The position numbers and the translations under genes were made by a program. 64,000 nt of DNA, from contig NZ_CP004388.1 of the NCBI RefSeq assembly GCF_000300235.2, positions 2,514,501 to 2,578,500 of the forward strand, written 5' to 3'. This document shows positions 54,690-63,889 of the stretch, one piece after another. Position 1 is the stretch's first letter, and each line of letters starts with the position of its first letter. The stretch is from Thalassospira xiamenensis M-5 = DSM 17429 (lineage in GTDB: Bacteria > Pseudomonadota > Alphaproteobacteria > Rhodospirillales > Thalassospiraceae). A model generated the notes under the pieces. It did no database searches. It saw only the letters and a list, made by a program, of their open reading frames with translations, and had not been told where the DNA came from.

Positions 54690-55841
54690 TTATCGCTGCC
54701 AGTTCTTCAATGCCTTTACCGCACCCAGCATGGTTGCCTCGCTATGTGCGAATGAGAATCGGACATAGTGTTTGCCGCGAAGCCGATCAAAATCAGTGCC
54801 CGGCGTGGTGGCAACACCGGTTTCGTCAAGCATGCGACGACAGAATGCCTCGCTATCATCCGTCAGATCGCGGACATCGGCATAGAGATAGAATGCACCA
54901 TCCGCCGGGGCGAAGTTGCCAAATCCGGCTTTGGGCAGTTCATTGAGCAGGATTTCACGATTGCGGGCATAGGCCGCGACATTGGCCTGCAATTCGTCCT
55001 CGCAATCAAATGCGGCGACGGCGGCGATCTGCGATAATGCCGGGGCCGAAATAAACAGGTTCTGTTGCAGGCATTCGACCGCGCGCATCAGATCAGGCGG
55101 CACCACCGCCCAGCCCAGACGCCAGCCGGTCATCGAGAAATATTTCGAGAAGCTGTTGATGATGATCGCCTCATCGCCGAATTCAAGTGCGGTGCATTCC
55201 CGGACATCGCCAAACGAAATGCCCTGATAAATCTCGTCACTGATCAGGCGAATGCCGTTTTCCCGGCAATAGGTCGCCAGTTCGCGGTAAGTTTCAACGT
55301 CAATCATGCTGCCCGCCGGGTTGGACGGACTTGCAACGATCAGACCGTCAATCGGGTCCTCAAGATCACGCAGCATGGCAACGGTCGGCTGATAATGGCT
55401 TTCGGGACCGGCAGGCAGATTGACGGTTTCAATGCCGAGTGCGGTCAGGATGTTGTGATAGGCCGGATAGCCTGGTGCCGCCATCGCCACCCGATCCCCG
55501 GCATCAAAGGCCGCCAAAAACGCCAGCACGAAGATCGAGGAAGAACCGCTGGCAACGCAGATGCGCGACGGATCGACCGGGGTGTTGAATTTGCGCTGAT
55601 AATGGCCGGCTATGGCTTCGCGCAGGGGATCGATTCCCATCGCATTGGTATAGCCGATCAGATCGTTATCAAGGGCGCGGGCCGCGGCCTCGCGGACCTT
55701 GCGTGGGGCCGGGGTGCCGGGTTGCCCGACTTCAAGGTGATAGACAGCCTTGCCGTCGCGTTCGCGCGCGTTGGCGGCACGCATGACATCCATAACAATA
55801 AACGGCGAAATGGCACCGCGGCGCGATTGTTTCAAAGCCAT
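54690..55841 (-). CDS. PLP-dependent aminotransferase, class I/II
   Basis: A fold-type I aminotransferase of 383 residues. The N-terminal motif is LEVGQPGTPAPRKVREAA, with VASPSNPAGSMID for substrate contact, RLISDEIYQGISFG, and the PLP Lys in NSFSKYFSMTGWRLGWA. It likely transaminates an amino acid with 2-oxoglutarate; the substrate cannot be fixed from sequence. It converges with rne and is followed on its own strand by no partner. A terminator separates it from the GGT-like gene. Confidence 0.9.
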   Translation of the reverse strand: MALKQSRRGAISPFIVMDVMRAANARERDGKAVYHLEVGQPGTPAPRKVREAAARALDNDLIGYTNAMGIDPLREAIAGHYQRKFNTPVDPSRICVASGSSSIFVLAFLAAFDAGDRVAMAAPGYPAYHNILTALGIETVNLPAGPESHYQPTVAMLRDLEDPIDGLIVASPSNPAGSMIDVETYRELATYCRENGIRLISDEIYQGISFGDVRECTALEFGDEAIIINSFSKYFSMTGWRLGWAVVPPDLMRAVECLQQNLFISAPALSQIAAVAAFDCEDELQANVAAYARNREILLNELPKAGFGNFAPADGAFYLYADVRDLTDDSEAFCRRMLDETGVATTPGTDFDRLRGKHYVRFSFAHSEATMLGAVKALKNWQR

Positions 55842-55869
55842 TTGTGGGGTCCTGCTTTGTATCGTGAAA

Positions 55870-55895
55870 ATCGGGGCAGGAAATCCTGCCCCGAT
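55870..55895 (-). terminator. Intrinsic terminator of the GGT-like gene
   Basis: An 11-bp perfect stem (ATCGGGGCAGG and complement) with a four-base loop, followed by TTTTC on the minus strand. Confidence 0.8.
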
Positions 55896-55916
55896 GAAAT
55901 GTCTGTAAAGGGTGGC

Positions 55917-57305
55917 TTACTGGGTGCCCGCCATACCGCCGCCCGCAGGATCGGCAATGAACTGGCAGCTTTCCGGATGCGGCGGGATCCCTTCAAGGCA
56001 ACGCACGATATTGACCGCCGGTTTGCCCGCCGAATTCATCGGTACATTGGCAGCCGCCCCCTTTTCGATCAGGTCTTCGGCCATGGTGGCAATCTGTTTG
56101 GTGGCACCGGCCGGAGTCCCGGTGCCAGCGATCCCATAGTAATATTCCCAGACAAACGGGTTGACCATAAGTGCCGGGCCCATCAGCGGGGTCTGGGCAT
56201 AACCCGCATCCCCGGCGGCAAGGTTAAGGCCGAACGCATCGGCACCAAGCCCCGCACCAAACGGTTTGTTCATCGTGGTCATGCAGGCAACCGCATTGGC
56301 CTTGCGGTCCAGCACGACAAAGCCGCTGCGCCCGGTATTGGCTTGAATGTTGCTGTCAGCAGCTTCGATATCGGCCAGATAGCGGTTCAGGATCGCACCA
56401 AGTTCCGTTTCCGCGTCAATAACAGATCGCCCGTTATCGGAACGCGGCGGATAGGCAAGGTAAAGCGTTTCGTTGCCAACCTTGACCTCGGTCGCGGCTT
56501 TCCATTGCGGTTTGTAGGAACGCATGTCTTCGGCCGTCAGCGTGCCACCGGCATTCTGAACCGCGGTTGCGATCTGGGCGCCAAGGGCACCGTTATAAAA
56601 CTCGCCCGGTCCCTTGACCCGAAGAGAGGTCAGAAGTGCGCCAAGATTGACGGAACGAATCCGGTCACCGACCTGCAAGGTTTTGCCATCTGGCATGAAA
56701 ACATCGCGCAGGATCGGGCTTGCTTCGATCCGGTCGCGATTGGCTTCGATATCATCAACCATCGAACGCGATACCGGAACACCAAGGCGGGCATACTGTT
56801 CTGCTGCCGAAAGAAGCTGCGGCCATTGCAGACGACCATAACGCGCACTAAGTGCGTAAAGGCCGCGCGGGACACCCGGAACGGTCGTTGCGACTTGGCC
56901 ATCTGCGGTGCGAGTCCCCGGACGTGGCCAGAAATCAAGGACTTCGACCTTTTTCGATTCCCGATCATGGACAACGCAAACCCCGCCGCCACCGATACCG
57001 GCAACCGATGATTTGGTCACCGTCATGGTGGCATAAAGCGCAACAGCCGCATCGGCCGCCGTGCCGCCAGCCGAAAGAACATCGCGCGCAATACGGACCG
57101 CACGGGGTTCGTCGGCAACCACGCCACCAAGGAAACCACTGACGGCCCCGATTTGGCCAAGATTATCAGTATTATCAGTACCGCAGGCAGCAAGACCGGC
57201 AGTCATTGCGATTGCCGCCATGATCCGCCATGATGGCTTGCGCGTCGGGAACCTGTCCGCACGGGTCGGGTCGACATAAGATGAACGAGAACACGGAACG
57301 CACAT
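55917..57305 (-). CDS. Divergent gamma-glutamyltransferase-like lipoprotein
   Basis: An Ntn-hydrolase of about 462 residues, shorter than classical GGT. A lipobox is near the N-terminus (AIAMTAGLAACGTD), so the protein is probably a lipoprotein. GGT features are DVLSAGGTAADAAVAL, GIGGGGVCVVHD and the junction NTGRSGFVVLDRKANAVACM followed by NKPFGAGLG. The usual TTHxS nucleophile motif is changed to TGRSG; the first Thr remains as a possible nucleophile. It may be a peptidase or an altered GGT. ATG 57305 is chosen because the next gene starts divergently at 57307, but ATG 57221 is possible. Confidence 0.78.
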   Translation of the reverse strand: MCVPCSRSSYVDPTRADRFPTRKPSWRIMAAIAMTAGLAACGTDNTDNLGQIGAVSGFLGGVVADEPRAVRIARDVLSAGGTAADAAVALYATMTVTKSSVAGIGGGGVCVVHDRESKKVEVLDFWPRPGTRTADGQVATTVPGVPRGLYALSARYGRLQWPQLLSAAEQYARLGVPVSRSMVDDIEANRDRIEASPILRDVFMPDGKTLQVGDRIRSVNLGALLTSLRVKGPGEFYNGALGAQIATAVQNAGGTLTAEDMRSYKPQWKAATEVKVGNETLYLAYPPRSDNGRSVIDAETELGAILNRYLADIEAADSNIQANTGRSGFVVLDRKANAVACMTTMNKPFGAGLGADAFGLNLAAGDAGYAQTPLMGPALMVNPFVWEYYYGIAGTGTPAGATKQIATMAEDLIEKGAAANVPMNSAGKPAVNIVRCLEGIPPHPESCQFIADPAGGGMAGTQ

Positions 57306-57306
57306 T

Positions 57307-58653
57307 TTGCTCAGACGCATTATTACTCTCACTGCCATTTTCCTTGTTGCCCTGCCCAGCACAGTTTTTGCGCAGGGTCGTTCTTTTATCCGGGATACCG
57401 AGATTGAGGAAACCCTTCATCTCTATGCGACCCCGATATTCAAGGCTGCCGGGCTCGATCCGCGCGGCGTTACTGTCTATATCGTCTCAGATCCCAGCCT
57501 GAACGCATTCGTTGCAGGTGGCCAAAAGCTTTTTATCAATACTGGCCTCTTGTTGAAAGCCCAGACTCCCGAACAGGTTATGGGTGTGATGGCCCACGAG
57601 ACCGGCCACATTGCGGGCGGGCATCTTTCACGTGTTCATGATCAGCTTCGAAATGCATCGGCGATCTCGATTCTGTCAACCATCGTCGGTGTTGCTGCCG
57701 GTGTTGCCGCCGGACGTTCCGATGTCGGTACGGCGGCCGTTCTTGGCGGCCAGAACGTTGCCGAACGCAATTTTCTGGCCTATTCGCGAACACAGGAAAG
57801 CAGTGCCGATCAGGCCGGCGTCAAATTCCTGAGCGAAGCAGGCATATCATCGCGCGGCCTGATGGAATTCATGGAAACGCTTGAAGGTCAGGAATTGCTG
57901 AGCACCGCGCGTCAGGACCCGTATCTGCGCAGTCACCCGTTGACGACCGAACGTGTTGATTTCCTTGAAAACTATACCGCGAATTCACCGTTAAAAGACG
58001 CCAAGGTCGATCCGGTTCTGTATGAACGTCATGATCGTATGCGTGCCAAGCTGTATGCGTTTACCAACCATATCCAGCATACTTTGCGCACCTATCCCGA
58101 GTCCGATACCAGCGTTTCGGGGCGCTATGCGCGCGCCATCGCCTATTACCGGGACTCGCAAATCGAACCGGCGATGAAACTGATTGACGGGCTGATCGCC
58201 GAAGAACCCGAAAACCCGTATTTCGAGGAGCTTAAGGGTCAGGTCCTGCTGGAATTCGGCAAGGCCAAGGAAGCCACCGATCCGCTGCGCAAATCGGTCG
58301 AATTGTCCAATGGTGCCCCTTTGATCCGCCTTCTGCTGGCGCATGCCCTGATTGAAAGCGGCGATGATGCGGTTCTGGGCGAAGCCAAGGAAAACCTGCT
58401 GGGGGTTCTTTCGGTCGAACGTGGCAATGCATCGGCATGGCGTTTTCGGGCGATCATTGAAAACCGTCTTGGCAATGAGGGCGAAGCATCGCTGTCGCAG
58501 GCGGAATACAGCCTTTTGACCGGGGATCGGGAAGCGGCGAAATATCATGCTGTGCAGGCCGACCGGAAACTTGAAAAAGGCACCGCGACCTGGCAGCGCG
58601 CACAGGACATCATCCGGGCGACCGACCCGGAAGGCAAGGACAAGCCCAATTGA
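57307..58653 (+). CDS. M48 metalloprotease with TPR tail (BepA-like)
   Basis: A periplasmic zinc protease of 448 residues. A signal peptide (IITLTAIFLVALPSTVFAQG) is followed by the M48 domain with HETGH at residues 97-101 in GVMAHETGHIAGGH and the downstream Glu in RTQESSADQAG. The C-terminal half is a TPR-like helical repeat (ARAIAYYRDSQIEPAMKLID). BepA-type enzymes degrade stalled outer-membrane proteins; the same task is inferred here. The start TTG 57307 is two bases from the divergent GGT-like start and gives a proper signal peptide. Confidence 0.9.
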   Translation: MLRRIITLTAIFLVALPSTVFAQGRSFIRDTEIEETLHLYATPIFKAAGLDPRGVTVYIVSDPSLNAFVAGGQKLFINTGLLLKAQTPEQVMGVMAHETGHIAGGHLSRVHDQLRNASAISILSTIVGVAAGVAAGRSDVGTAAVLGGQNVAERNFLAYSRTQESSADQAGVKFLSEAGISSRGLMEFMETLEGQELLSTARQDPYLRSHPLTTERVDFLENYTANSPLKDAKVDPVLYERHDRMRAKLYAFTNHIQHTLRTYPESDTSVSGRYARAIAYYRDSQIEPAMKLIDGLIAEEPENPYFEELKGQVLLEFGKAKEATDPLRKSVELSNGAPLIRLLLAHALIESGDDAVLGEAKENLLGVLSVERGNASAWRFRAIIENRLGNEGEASLSQAEYSLLTGDREAAKYHAVQADRKLEKGTATWQRAQDIIRATDPEGKDKPN

Positions 58654-58688
58654 TATCGGTTCTGTCGCCGCAGGCGGGCGTCATTTCG

Positions 58689-59339
58689 ATGATGTCGCGC
58701 CGTCTGGGCGTTGCTTTTATGGCGGTTTACGTCCTGGCCGGATGCAGCCTGCCCGATGCCGGGGTCAGCGTCGAGGGAGACCTGAAGCTTCTTTACGGCC
58801 CCTTCTCGCTTGGCAATCCGCCGCGCTACTGGCATTACGCCGACCGCCCGGCAAAGCTTGATCAGGGTGAACAGTCAAAGGCCAACAGCCTTTACTGGGA
58901 CGATATTGATGGGCGCATCGCCCTTGCCATGCGCCCGGCCATTGCCCCGTTTGAACTTGGCCGCCGAACCAATATTTCGGTTCTTGCATCCCCCTATCTG
59001 TCTTTTGACTGGTTGATGAACGCATCCGCCCTGCCCGGCGATACCGAGCTTGTGCTTGGTTTCCGGTCGCAGTCACAAGGGGATTGGGGCGAAAGTGACC
59101 TGGGAGTTGGCAAGCCGCCGATTGATCACGTAATCCGCCTGCCGATCGGGGGCGATATTTCGGGCACTGTCGGCTGGCAGCGGGATTATTTCGATCTTTC
59201 GACCCTGCATCGACGATACTGGCCCGACACAGACACTGTCGATGTTCGTCTGGTATGGATCGGCGTCGCATCGTCACATGATCAGCGCCCCGATGTGGCC
59301 GGTGTCACATATCTCTCGCATATTTTACTTTCCCGTTAG
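58689..59339 (+). CDS. Putative lipoprotein of unknown function
   Basis: A protein of about 216 residues with a clear lipoprotein signal (SRRLGVAFMAVYVLAGCSLP), lipidation at Cys. The mature part is beta-rich with aromatic clusters (PPRYWHYADRP, ASPYLSFDWLM, DVRLVWIGVASSHDQ), loosely like the DUF3047 layout, which I cannot confirm. The start is ATG 58689 or 58692; a TTG at 58650 overlaps the protease stop. Because it follows the M48 gene closely, it is probably co-transcribed and may work in the envelope with it. Confidence 0.75.
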   Translation: MMSRRLGVAFMAVYVLAGCSLPDAGVSVEGDLKLLYGPFSLGNPPRYWHYADRPAKLDQGEQSKANSLYWDDIDGRIALAMRPAIAPFELGRRTNISVLASPYLSFDWLMNASALPGDTELVLGFRSQSQGDWGESDLGVGKPPIDHVIRLPIGGDISGTVGWQRDYFDLSTLHRRYWPDTDTVDVRLVWIGVASSHDQRPDVAGVTYLSHILLSR

Positions 59340-59426
59340 GGTGCCCGTCTCGTATCAATGATCTAGAGAAATCAGGTCCTGCGTGATGTCAGAAACATCC
59401 GGGACGAAGACAACAAAGGATTTTCG

Positions 59427-60188
59427 ATGAACTCGCTTATGATCAAACGCCTTCTGGGCGGTGCCGCCATTATGCTTTCGCTGGGTTTTGCCATGGGGGC
59501 CCCGGCACAGGCAGCAGACCTTAGCGACGCGCAGAAGGCCGAGATCGAAGGCGTGATCGAGCAGTATCTGATGGAAAATCCGGATGTTCTGTTGCGCGCC
59601 ATCCAGAATGTTCAGGTCTGGCAGACAACCGAACAAGCCCGTCAGCAGGCCGAAGCCATTCAGCCGGTATGGGATGCGCTGGTGGCTGACAGCTCCGTGC
59701 CATCGGTTGGCCCGCTTGATGCACCGGTTACCGTGATCGAATTTTTTGATTATCACTGCGGTTATTGCAAACGCGCCTTTGACGGTGTGAAGGAACTTGC
59801 GGAAAATTCCGACGGCAAAATCCGCACCATGTTTGTTGAATTCCCGATCCTGCGCGAAGAAAGTGCCAGTGCGGCACGTGCCGCACTGGCCGCTGCCAAG
59901 CAGGGCAAATACATGGAAATCCACGCGGCCTTCATGGAAAGCCGTGGTGTGCTTGACGAAGCACAGATCAATAAGCTGGCCGAAGATGCCGGTGTTGACG
60001 TTGATCAGATGCGCAAGGACATGCAGTCGCCGGAAATCAACGGCATGTTGCAGCAATATTCCGCCATGGCGCGCAGCATCGGGGTTAATGGCACCCCCGC
60101 CTTCCTGATCAATGGTCAGATGGTGTCGGGGGCGGATATGGAACGGGTCAATGCGCTGGTCAAAGCCGGACTTAAAGAAGCGTCCTGA
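59427..60188 (+). CDS. DsbA-family thiol:disulfide oxidoreductase
   Basis: A periplasmic thioredoxin-fold protein of 253 residues. The signal peptide MIKRLLGGAAIMLSLGFAMG is followed by APAQAADL. A helical N-terminal segment (IEGVIEQYLMENPDVLLRAI) precedes the catalytic CGYC in FFDYHCGYCKRAF. The cis-Pro loop is VNGTPAFLINGQ. This layout is that of ScsC/BdbD-type proteins, which oxidise or isomerise disulfides. AAGGATTTTCG precedes ATG 59427. It lies after the lipoprotein gene with an 87-bp gap. Confidence 0.92.
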   Translation: MNSLMIKRLLGGAAIMLSLGFAMGAPAQAADLSDAQKAEIEGVIEQYLMENPDVLLRAIQNVQVWQTTEQARQQAEAIQPVWDALVADSSVPSVGPLDAPVTVIEFFDYHCGYCKRAFDGVKELAENSDGKIRTMFVEFPILREESASAARAALAAAKQGKYMEIHAAFMESRGVLDEAQINKLAEDAGVDVDQMRKDMQSPEINGMLQQYSAMARSIGVNGTPAFLINGQMVSGADMERVNALVKAGLKEAS

Positions 60189-60250
60189 TTTTTAAATCAC
60201 CTGCGACTACGGATGCAGTCAATCCGTTTCGCAGCCTTAATAAAACAAAC

Positions 60251-60284
60251 GCCCCCGTTTCGGTATCGAAACGGGGGCTTTTTA
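60251..60284. terminator. Terminator between DsbA-like and thiSG genes
   Basis: GCCCCCGTTTC and GAAACGGGGGC pair around GGTAT, followed by TTTTT. It separates convergent genes. Confidence 0.9.
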
Positions 60285-60300
60285 TCGGGCGTTTGCGCGA

Positions 60301-61296
60301 TCAGATCAAACCGGCCAGCGGCGAGGACGGATCGGCATATTTTTTCTTGGGCATACGACCGGCAAGGAAAGATTCCCGACCAGCGATGATTGCGTGTTTC
60401 ATGGCGCGCGCCATACGGATCGGGTCCTTGGCACCGGCAATCGCGGTATTCATCAGAACACCGTCACAGCCCAGTTCCATGGCAAATGCCGCATCGGACG
60501 CGGTGCCAACACCGGCATCGACGATCACGGGCACATTGGCGTTTTCCTTGATGAGCGCAATATTGACCGGGTTCAGAATCCCCATGCCCGATCCTATCAG
60601 GGAACCCAGCGGCATGATCGCGACACAGCCCATATCTTCAAGCATCTTGGCCTGAATGGGATCGTCGCTGCAATAAACCATCACGTCGAAACCGTCCTTG
60701 ATCAGGGCTTCGGCCGCCTTGAGGGTTTCGGGCATGTTGGGATACAGCGTTTTCTGATCGCCCAGAACTTCAAGCTTCACCAAGTTCCAGCCGCCGGCTT
60801 CGCGGGCCAGACGCAGGGTGCGAACAGAATCATCGGCCGTAAAGCAACCCGCCGTATTGGGCAGATAAACGTATTTTTTCGGATCGACATAATCGACCAG
60901 CATTGGCTGCGACGGGTCGGTCAGGTTAACACGACGCACCGCAACCGTAACCATTTCGGCACCCGAGGCATCAATCGCGATGCGGGTTTCTTCGAAATCC
61001 TTGTATTTGCCGGTACCAACGATCAGACGCGATTTGAATTTGTGACCGGCAACAACAAAGCCCGCGTCATCGGCCGATGCAAGATCGGCATCCGATGAAC
61101 CGCCACCAATGAAATGAACGATTTCAAGTTTATCGCCATCAGCAAGGGCGGTATCGCCATAGGCCGTTTTCGGCACGATTTCGAGATTGCGTTCCACCGC
61201 GACCTTGGTCGCCGTGATCCCGAGTTCGCCGAGAAGATCGGCAACGGTTGCTGCGGTATCGATGGTGCGGTCTTCACCGTTGATGGTCAGGCGCAT
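60301..61296 (-). CDS. thiSG: ThiS-ThiG fusion: sulfur carrier and thiazole synthase
   Basis: One chain of 331 residues. Residues 1-66 are a ThiS beta-grasp domain ([20 protein letters not shown]) ending in HFIGGGSS. The remainder is ThiG ([19 protein letters not shown], the Schiff-base Lys in VKLEVLGD, then [14 protein letters not shown]). ThiG builds the thiazole of thiamin from DXP, dehydroglycine and sulfur carried on the ThiS C-terminal Gly-Gly. Here Gly-Gly is internal, so the fusion would need cleavage or a modified mechanism. ATG 61296 is favoured by upstream AAGGAC; ATG 61332 would add 12 residues. No other thi synthesis gene is adjacent. Confidence 0.93.
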   Translation of the reverse strand: MRLTINGEDRTIDTAATVADLLGELGITATKVAVERNLEIVPKTAYGDTALADGDKLEIVHFIGGGSSDADLASADDAGFVVAGHKFKSRLIVGTGKYKDFEETRIAIDASGAEMVTVAVRRVNLTDPSQPMLVDYVDPKKYVYLPNTAGCFTADDSVRTLRLAREAGGWNLVKLEVLGDQKTLYPNMPETLKAAEALIKDGFDVMVYCSDDPIQAKMLEDMGCVAIMPLGSLIGSGMGILNPVNIALIKENANVPVIVDAGVGTASDAAFAMELGCDGVLMNTAIAGAKDPIRMARAMKHAIIAGRESFLAGRMPKKKYADPSSPLAGLI

Positions 61297-61539
61297 CTGT
61301 TCGTCTTGTCCTTGTGGTATCAAAATATTCATCTATTGGCGCGCAGTATGCGCAGCTGCCGGGCGAGAGGCAAGCTGTGATCGGCGGATTCTGCCATGCG
61401 GGGCACACAAAGCTGTGCCGATGGCGATGATGCAGGCATGATCTTGCGGCTACAGTCATAGCCTCGTCCGAATGCAACGTTGCGTCAGACTTTGGTCGTG
61501 CTATAAACGCATCACTATATGTTGGGCATGTGGGAACGG

Positions 61540-61986
61540 ATGACAAAACCCGTCTACATTCTGAATGGGCCGAATTTGAACCTGCTGGGACAGCGTCAGC
61601 CGGAAATTTACGGTTCGACCACCTTGCGGGATATCGACAGCATGTGTTCGGCACATGGGTCGCAATTAGGCCTGCCCGTCGTCTTTCGCCAAAGCAATCA
61701 TGAAGGCGAACTGGTTGACTGGATTCAGGAAGCCCGGCAAGAAGCTGCTGGCATTATTATCAATGCTGGGGCATATACGCACACATCGGTTGCGATCCTT
61801 GACGCCTTGCTGGCATCCGATTTGCCGGTCGTCGAGGTGCATCTTTCAAATATTCATCAGCGGGACGCATTCAGACATCATTCTTACGTCTCAAAAGCTG
61901 CAAAAGGCATGATCTGTGGTTTTGGCGCGCAGGGTTACATTCTTGGCCTTGATGCCATCAGATCACTGATCCACACACCATCATAA
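61540..61986 (+). CDS. aroQ: Type II 3-dehydroquinate dehydratase
   Basis: The third shikimate-pathway enzyme, a dodecamer of small flavodoxin-like subunits; 148 residues is standard. Motifs are [20 protein letters not shown] with the catalytic Tyr and Arg nearby, [24 protein letters not shown] and [18 protein letters not shown] with the catalytic His. ATG 61540 (MTKPVYILN) is chosen. It lies 11 bp upstream of accB and likely forms an aroQ-accB-accC operon, an order common in proteobacteria. Confidence 0.96.
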   Translation: MTKPVYILNGPNLNLLGQRQPEIYGSTTLRDIDSMCSAHGSQLGLPVVFRQSNHEGELVDWIQEARQEAAGIIINAGAYTHTSVAILDALLASDLPVVEVHLSNIHQRDAFRHHSYVSKAAKGMICGFGAQGYILGLDAIRSLIHTPS

Positions 61987-61997
61987 AAGATATCGAA

Positions 61998-62444
61998 ATG
62001 AGCAAGTTCAACATCGACAACGATACCATTCGCCAGCTCGCCGAGCTGCTGGACGAGACCAACCTGACCGAGATCGAAGTTGCCGCAGGCGACAATCGCA
62101 TTCGCGTCGCCCGTCAGGGCACCATGGTTGCAGCCGCTCCGGCTGCTGCACCGGTTGCGGCTCCTGCTGCGGCGGCTGCTCCGGCGGCACCTGCTGATGC
62201 AGGTTCCCATCCGGGTGCTGTAAAATCGCCGATGGTTGGCGTGGTCTATTTCGCACCGGAACCCGGCGCTGCACCGTTTATTTCGGTCGGTTCCAGCGTT
62301 TCCGAAGGCCAGACCCTGATGCTGATCGAAGCAATGAAGACCTTCAACCCGATCCGCGCGCCGAAATCTGGCAAAATCAGCCAGATCATCGCAACCGACG
62401 GCCATCCGGTCGAGTATGACGAGCCGCTGGTCATTATTGAATAA
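61998..62444 (+). CDS. accB: Biotin carboxyl carrier protein of acetyl-CoA carboxylase
   Basis: The biotin carrier of fatty-acid synthesis, 148 residues. The N-terminal helical region is followed by an Ala/Pro-rich flexible linker (residues 44-68) and the biotinyl domain with K114 in [11 protein letters not shown]. The thumb region includes [13 protein letters not shown]. It is translated 11 bp after aroQ and 17 bp before accC. Confidence 0.97.
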   Translation: MSKFNIDNDTIRQLAELLDETNLTEIEVAAGDNRIRVARQGTMVAAAPAAAPVAAPAAAAAPAAPADAGSHPGAVKSPMVGVVYFAPEPGAAPFISVGSSVSEGQTLMLIEAMKTFNPIRAPKSGKISQIIATDGHPVEYDEPLVIIE

Positions 62445-62461
62445 GCCGGGGTAAACACCGC

Positions 62462-63805
62462 ATGTTCGACAAACTACTGATTGCCAACCGTGGCGAAATC
62501 GCGCTGCGTATTCAGCGCGCCTGCCGCGAAATGGGCATCAAAACTGTCGCGGTGCATTCCACCGCCGATGCAGATGCCATGCATGTCCGCCTGGCAGACG
62601 AAGCCGTCTGCATCGGCCCGGCAGCATCGAAAGACAGCTATCTGAATATTCCGGCGATCCTGTCGGCAGCCGAAATCACCGGGGCGGAAGCCATCCATCC
62701 GGGTTACGGCTTCCTGTCGGAAAATGCCGACTTTGCCGCCATGGTCGAAGAACATGGCTTTGCCTTTGTCGGTCCGTCGGCGGAACATATCCGCATGATG
62801 GGTGACAAGATCACCGCCAAACTCACAGCAGCAAAACTGGGCATTCCGGTTGTTCCGGGGTCGGACGGAGAAATCACCACCGTTGCCGAGGCGCAAAAAT
62901 GCGCCAAGGAAATCGGCTATCCGGTTCTGATCAAGGCATCGGGCGGCGGCGGCGGTCGCGGCATGAAAGTGGTCGAGCGCGACGAAGACCTTGCCGAAGC
63001 CTTTTCCATGACCCGCAAGGAAGCATTGCAGAACTTTGGCAATGCCGCGGTTTATATGGAAAAGTACCTTGGCAAACCGCGCCATATCGAACTTCAGGTT
63101 ATCGGCGATTCCCACGGAAATGCCGTCCATCTGTTCGAACGTGACTGTTCGTTGCAGCGCCGTCACCAGAAAGTGCTTGAAGAAGCCCCTTCGCCAACGC
63201 TGACACCGGAAGAACGCGAACGTATCGGATCGACCGTTGCCAACGCGATGCGTGGCATGGGATATCGCAATGCCGGTACGATTGAATTCCTGTATGAAAA
63301 TGGCGAGTTCTATTTCATTGAAATGAACACCCGCCTGCAGGTCGAACATCCGGTGACCGAAGCCATTTCGGGCGTTGACCTTGTGCGTGAACAGATTCGC
63401 GTTGCCGCAGGCCTTGAACTGTCCTTTACACAGGAAGATCTGGAAATTCACGGCCATGCGATTGAATGCCGCATCAATGCCGAAGATCCGGAAACCTTTG
63501 TGCCGTCACCGGGCAAGATCAAGGAATATCATGCACCGGGCGGTTTGGGCGTTCGTGTCGATAGCGGTATCTATACCGGTTATTCGATCCCGCCCTATTA
63601 CGACAGCATGATTGCAAAGCTGATCGTGCATGGGCGTGACCGCGAAGAATGCATGATGCGCCTGCGCCGTGCCTTGGCCGAATATGCGATTGGCGGGATC
63701 AAAACCACCATTCCGCTGCATCAGAAGCTTTTGGCGCAGCCCGATATCCAGAAAGGTGATTACGACATTCACTGGCTGGAAAAATTCATGGGCATGAAGA
63801 AGTAA
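62462..63805 (+). CDS. accC: Biotin carboxylase subunit of acetyl-CoA carboxylase
   Basis: An ATP-grasp enzyme of 447 residues that carboxylates the biotin on AccB. Motifs are [20 protein letters not shown] at the N-terminus, the glycine-rich ATP loop [28 protein letters not shown] and the catalytic [10 protein letters not shown]. It is the last gene of the aroQ-accB-accC run, closed by a terminator at 63825. Confidence 0.98.
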   Translation: MFDKLLIANRGEIALRIQRACREMGIKTVAVHSTADADAMHVRLADEAVCIGPAASKDSYLNIPAILSAAEITGAEAIHPGYGFLSENADFAAMVEEHGFAFVGPSAEHIRMMGDKITAKLTAAKLGIPVVPGSDGEITTVAEAQKCAKEIGYPVLIKASGGGGGRGMKVVERDEDLAEAFSMTRKEALQNFGNAAVYMEKYLGKPRHIELQVIGDSHGNAVHLFERDCSLQRRHQKVLEEAPSPTLTPEERERIGSTVANAMRGMGYRNAGTIEFLYENGEFYFIEMNTRLQVEHPVTEAISGVDLVREQIRVAAGLELSFTQEDLEIHGHAIECRINAEDPETFVPSPGKIKEYHAPGGLGVRVDSGIYTGYSIPPYYDSMIAKLIVHGRDREECMMRLRRALAEYAIGGIKTTIPLHQKLLAQPDIQKGDYDIHWLEKFMGMKK

Positions 63806-63824
63806 CCTTCTATATCCCGATCAA

Positions 63825-63857
63825 AAAACGGGGCTTCCTTTCGGGAGCCCCGTTTTT
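63825..63857. terminator. Intrinsic terminator of the aroQ-accBC operon
   Basis: AAAACGGGGCT and AGCCCCGTTTT pair around nine bases, followed by TTTTT. It separates accC from the convergent partial gene at the right edge. Confidence 0.9.
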
Positions 63858-63889
63858 GTTTGGGAATTTCCGTTAGCCCAGCAACGCCC

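Noticed and set aside
55065..57011. A 648-codon plus-strand frame opposite the aminotransferase and GGT-like genes
   Set aside because: It is antisense to two clearly real genes and the intergenic terminator, with His/Arg/Gly-rich shadow composition.
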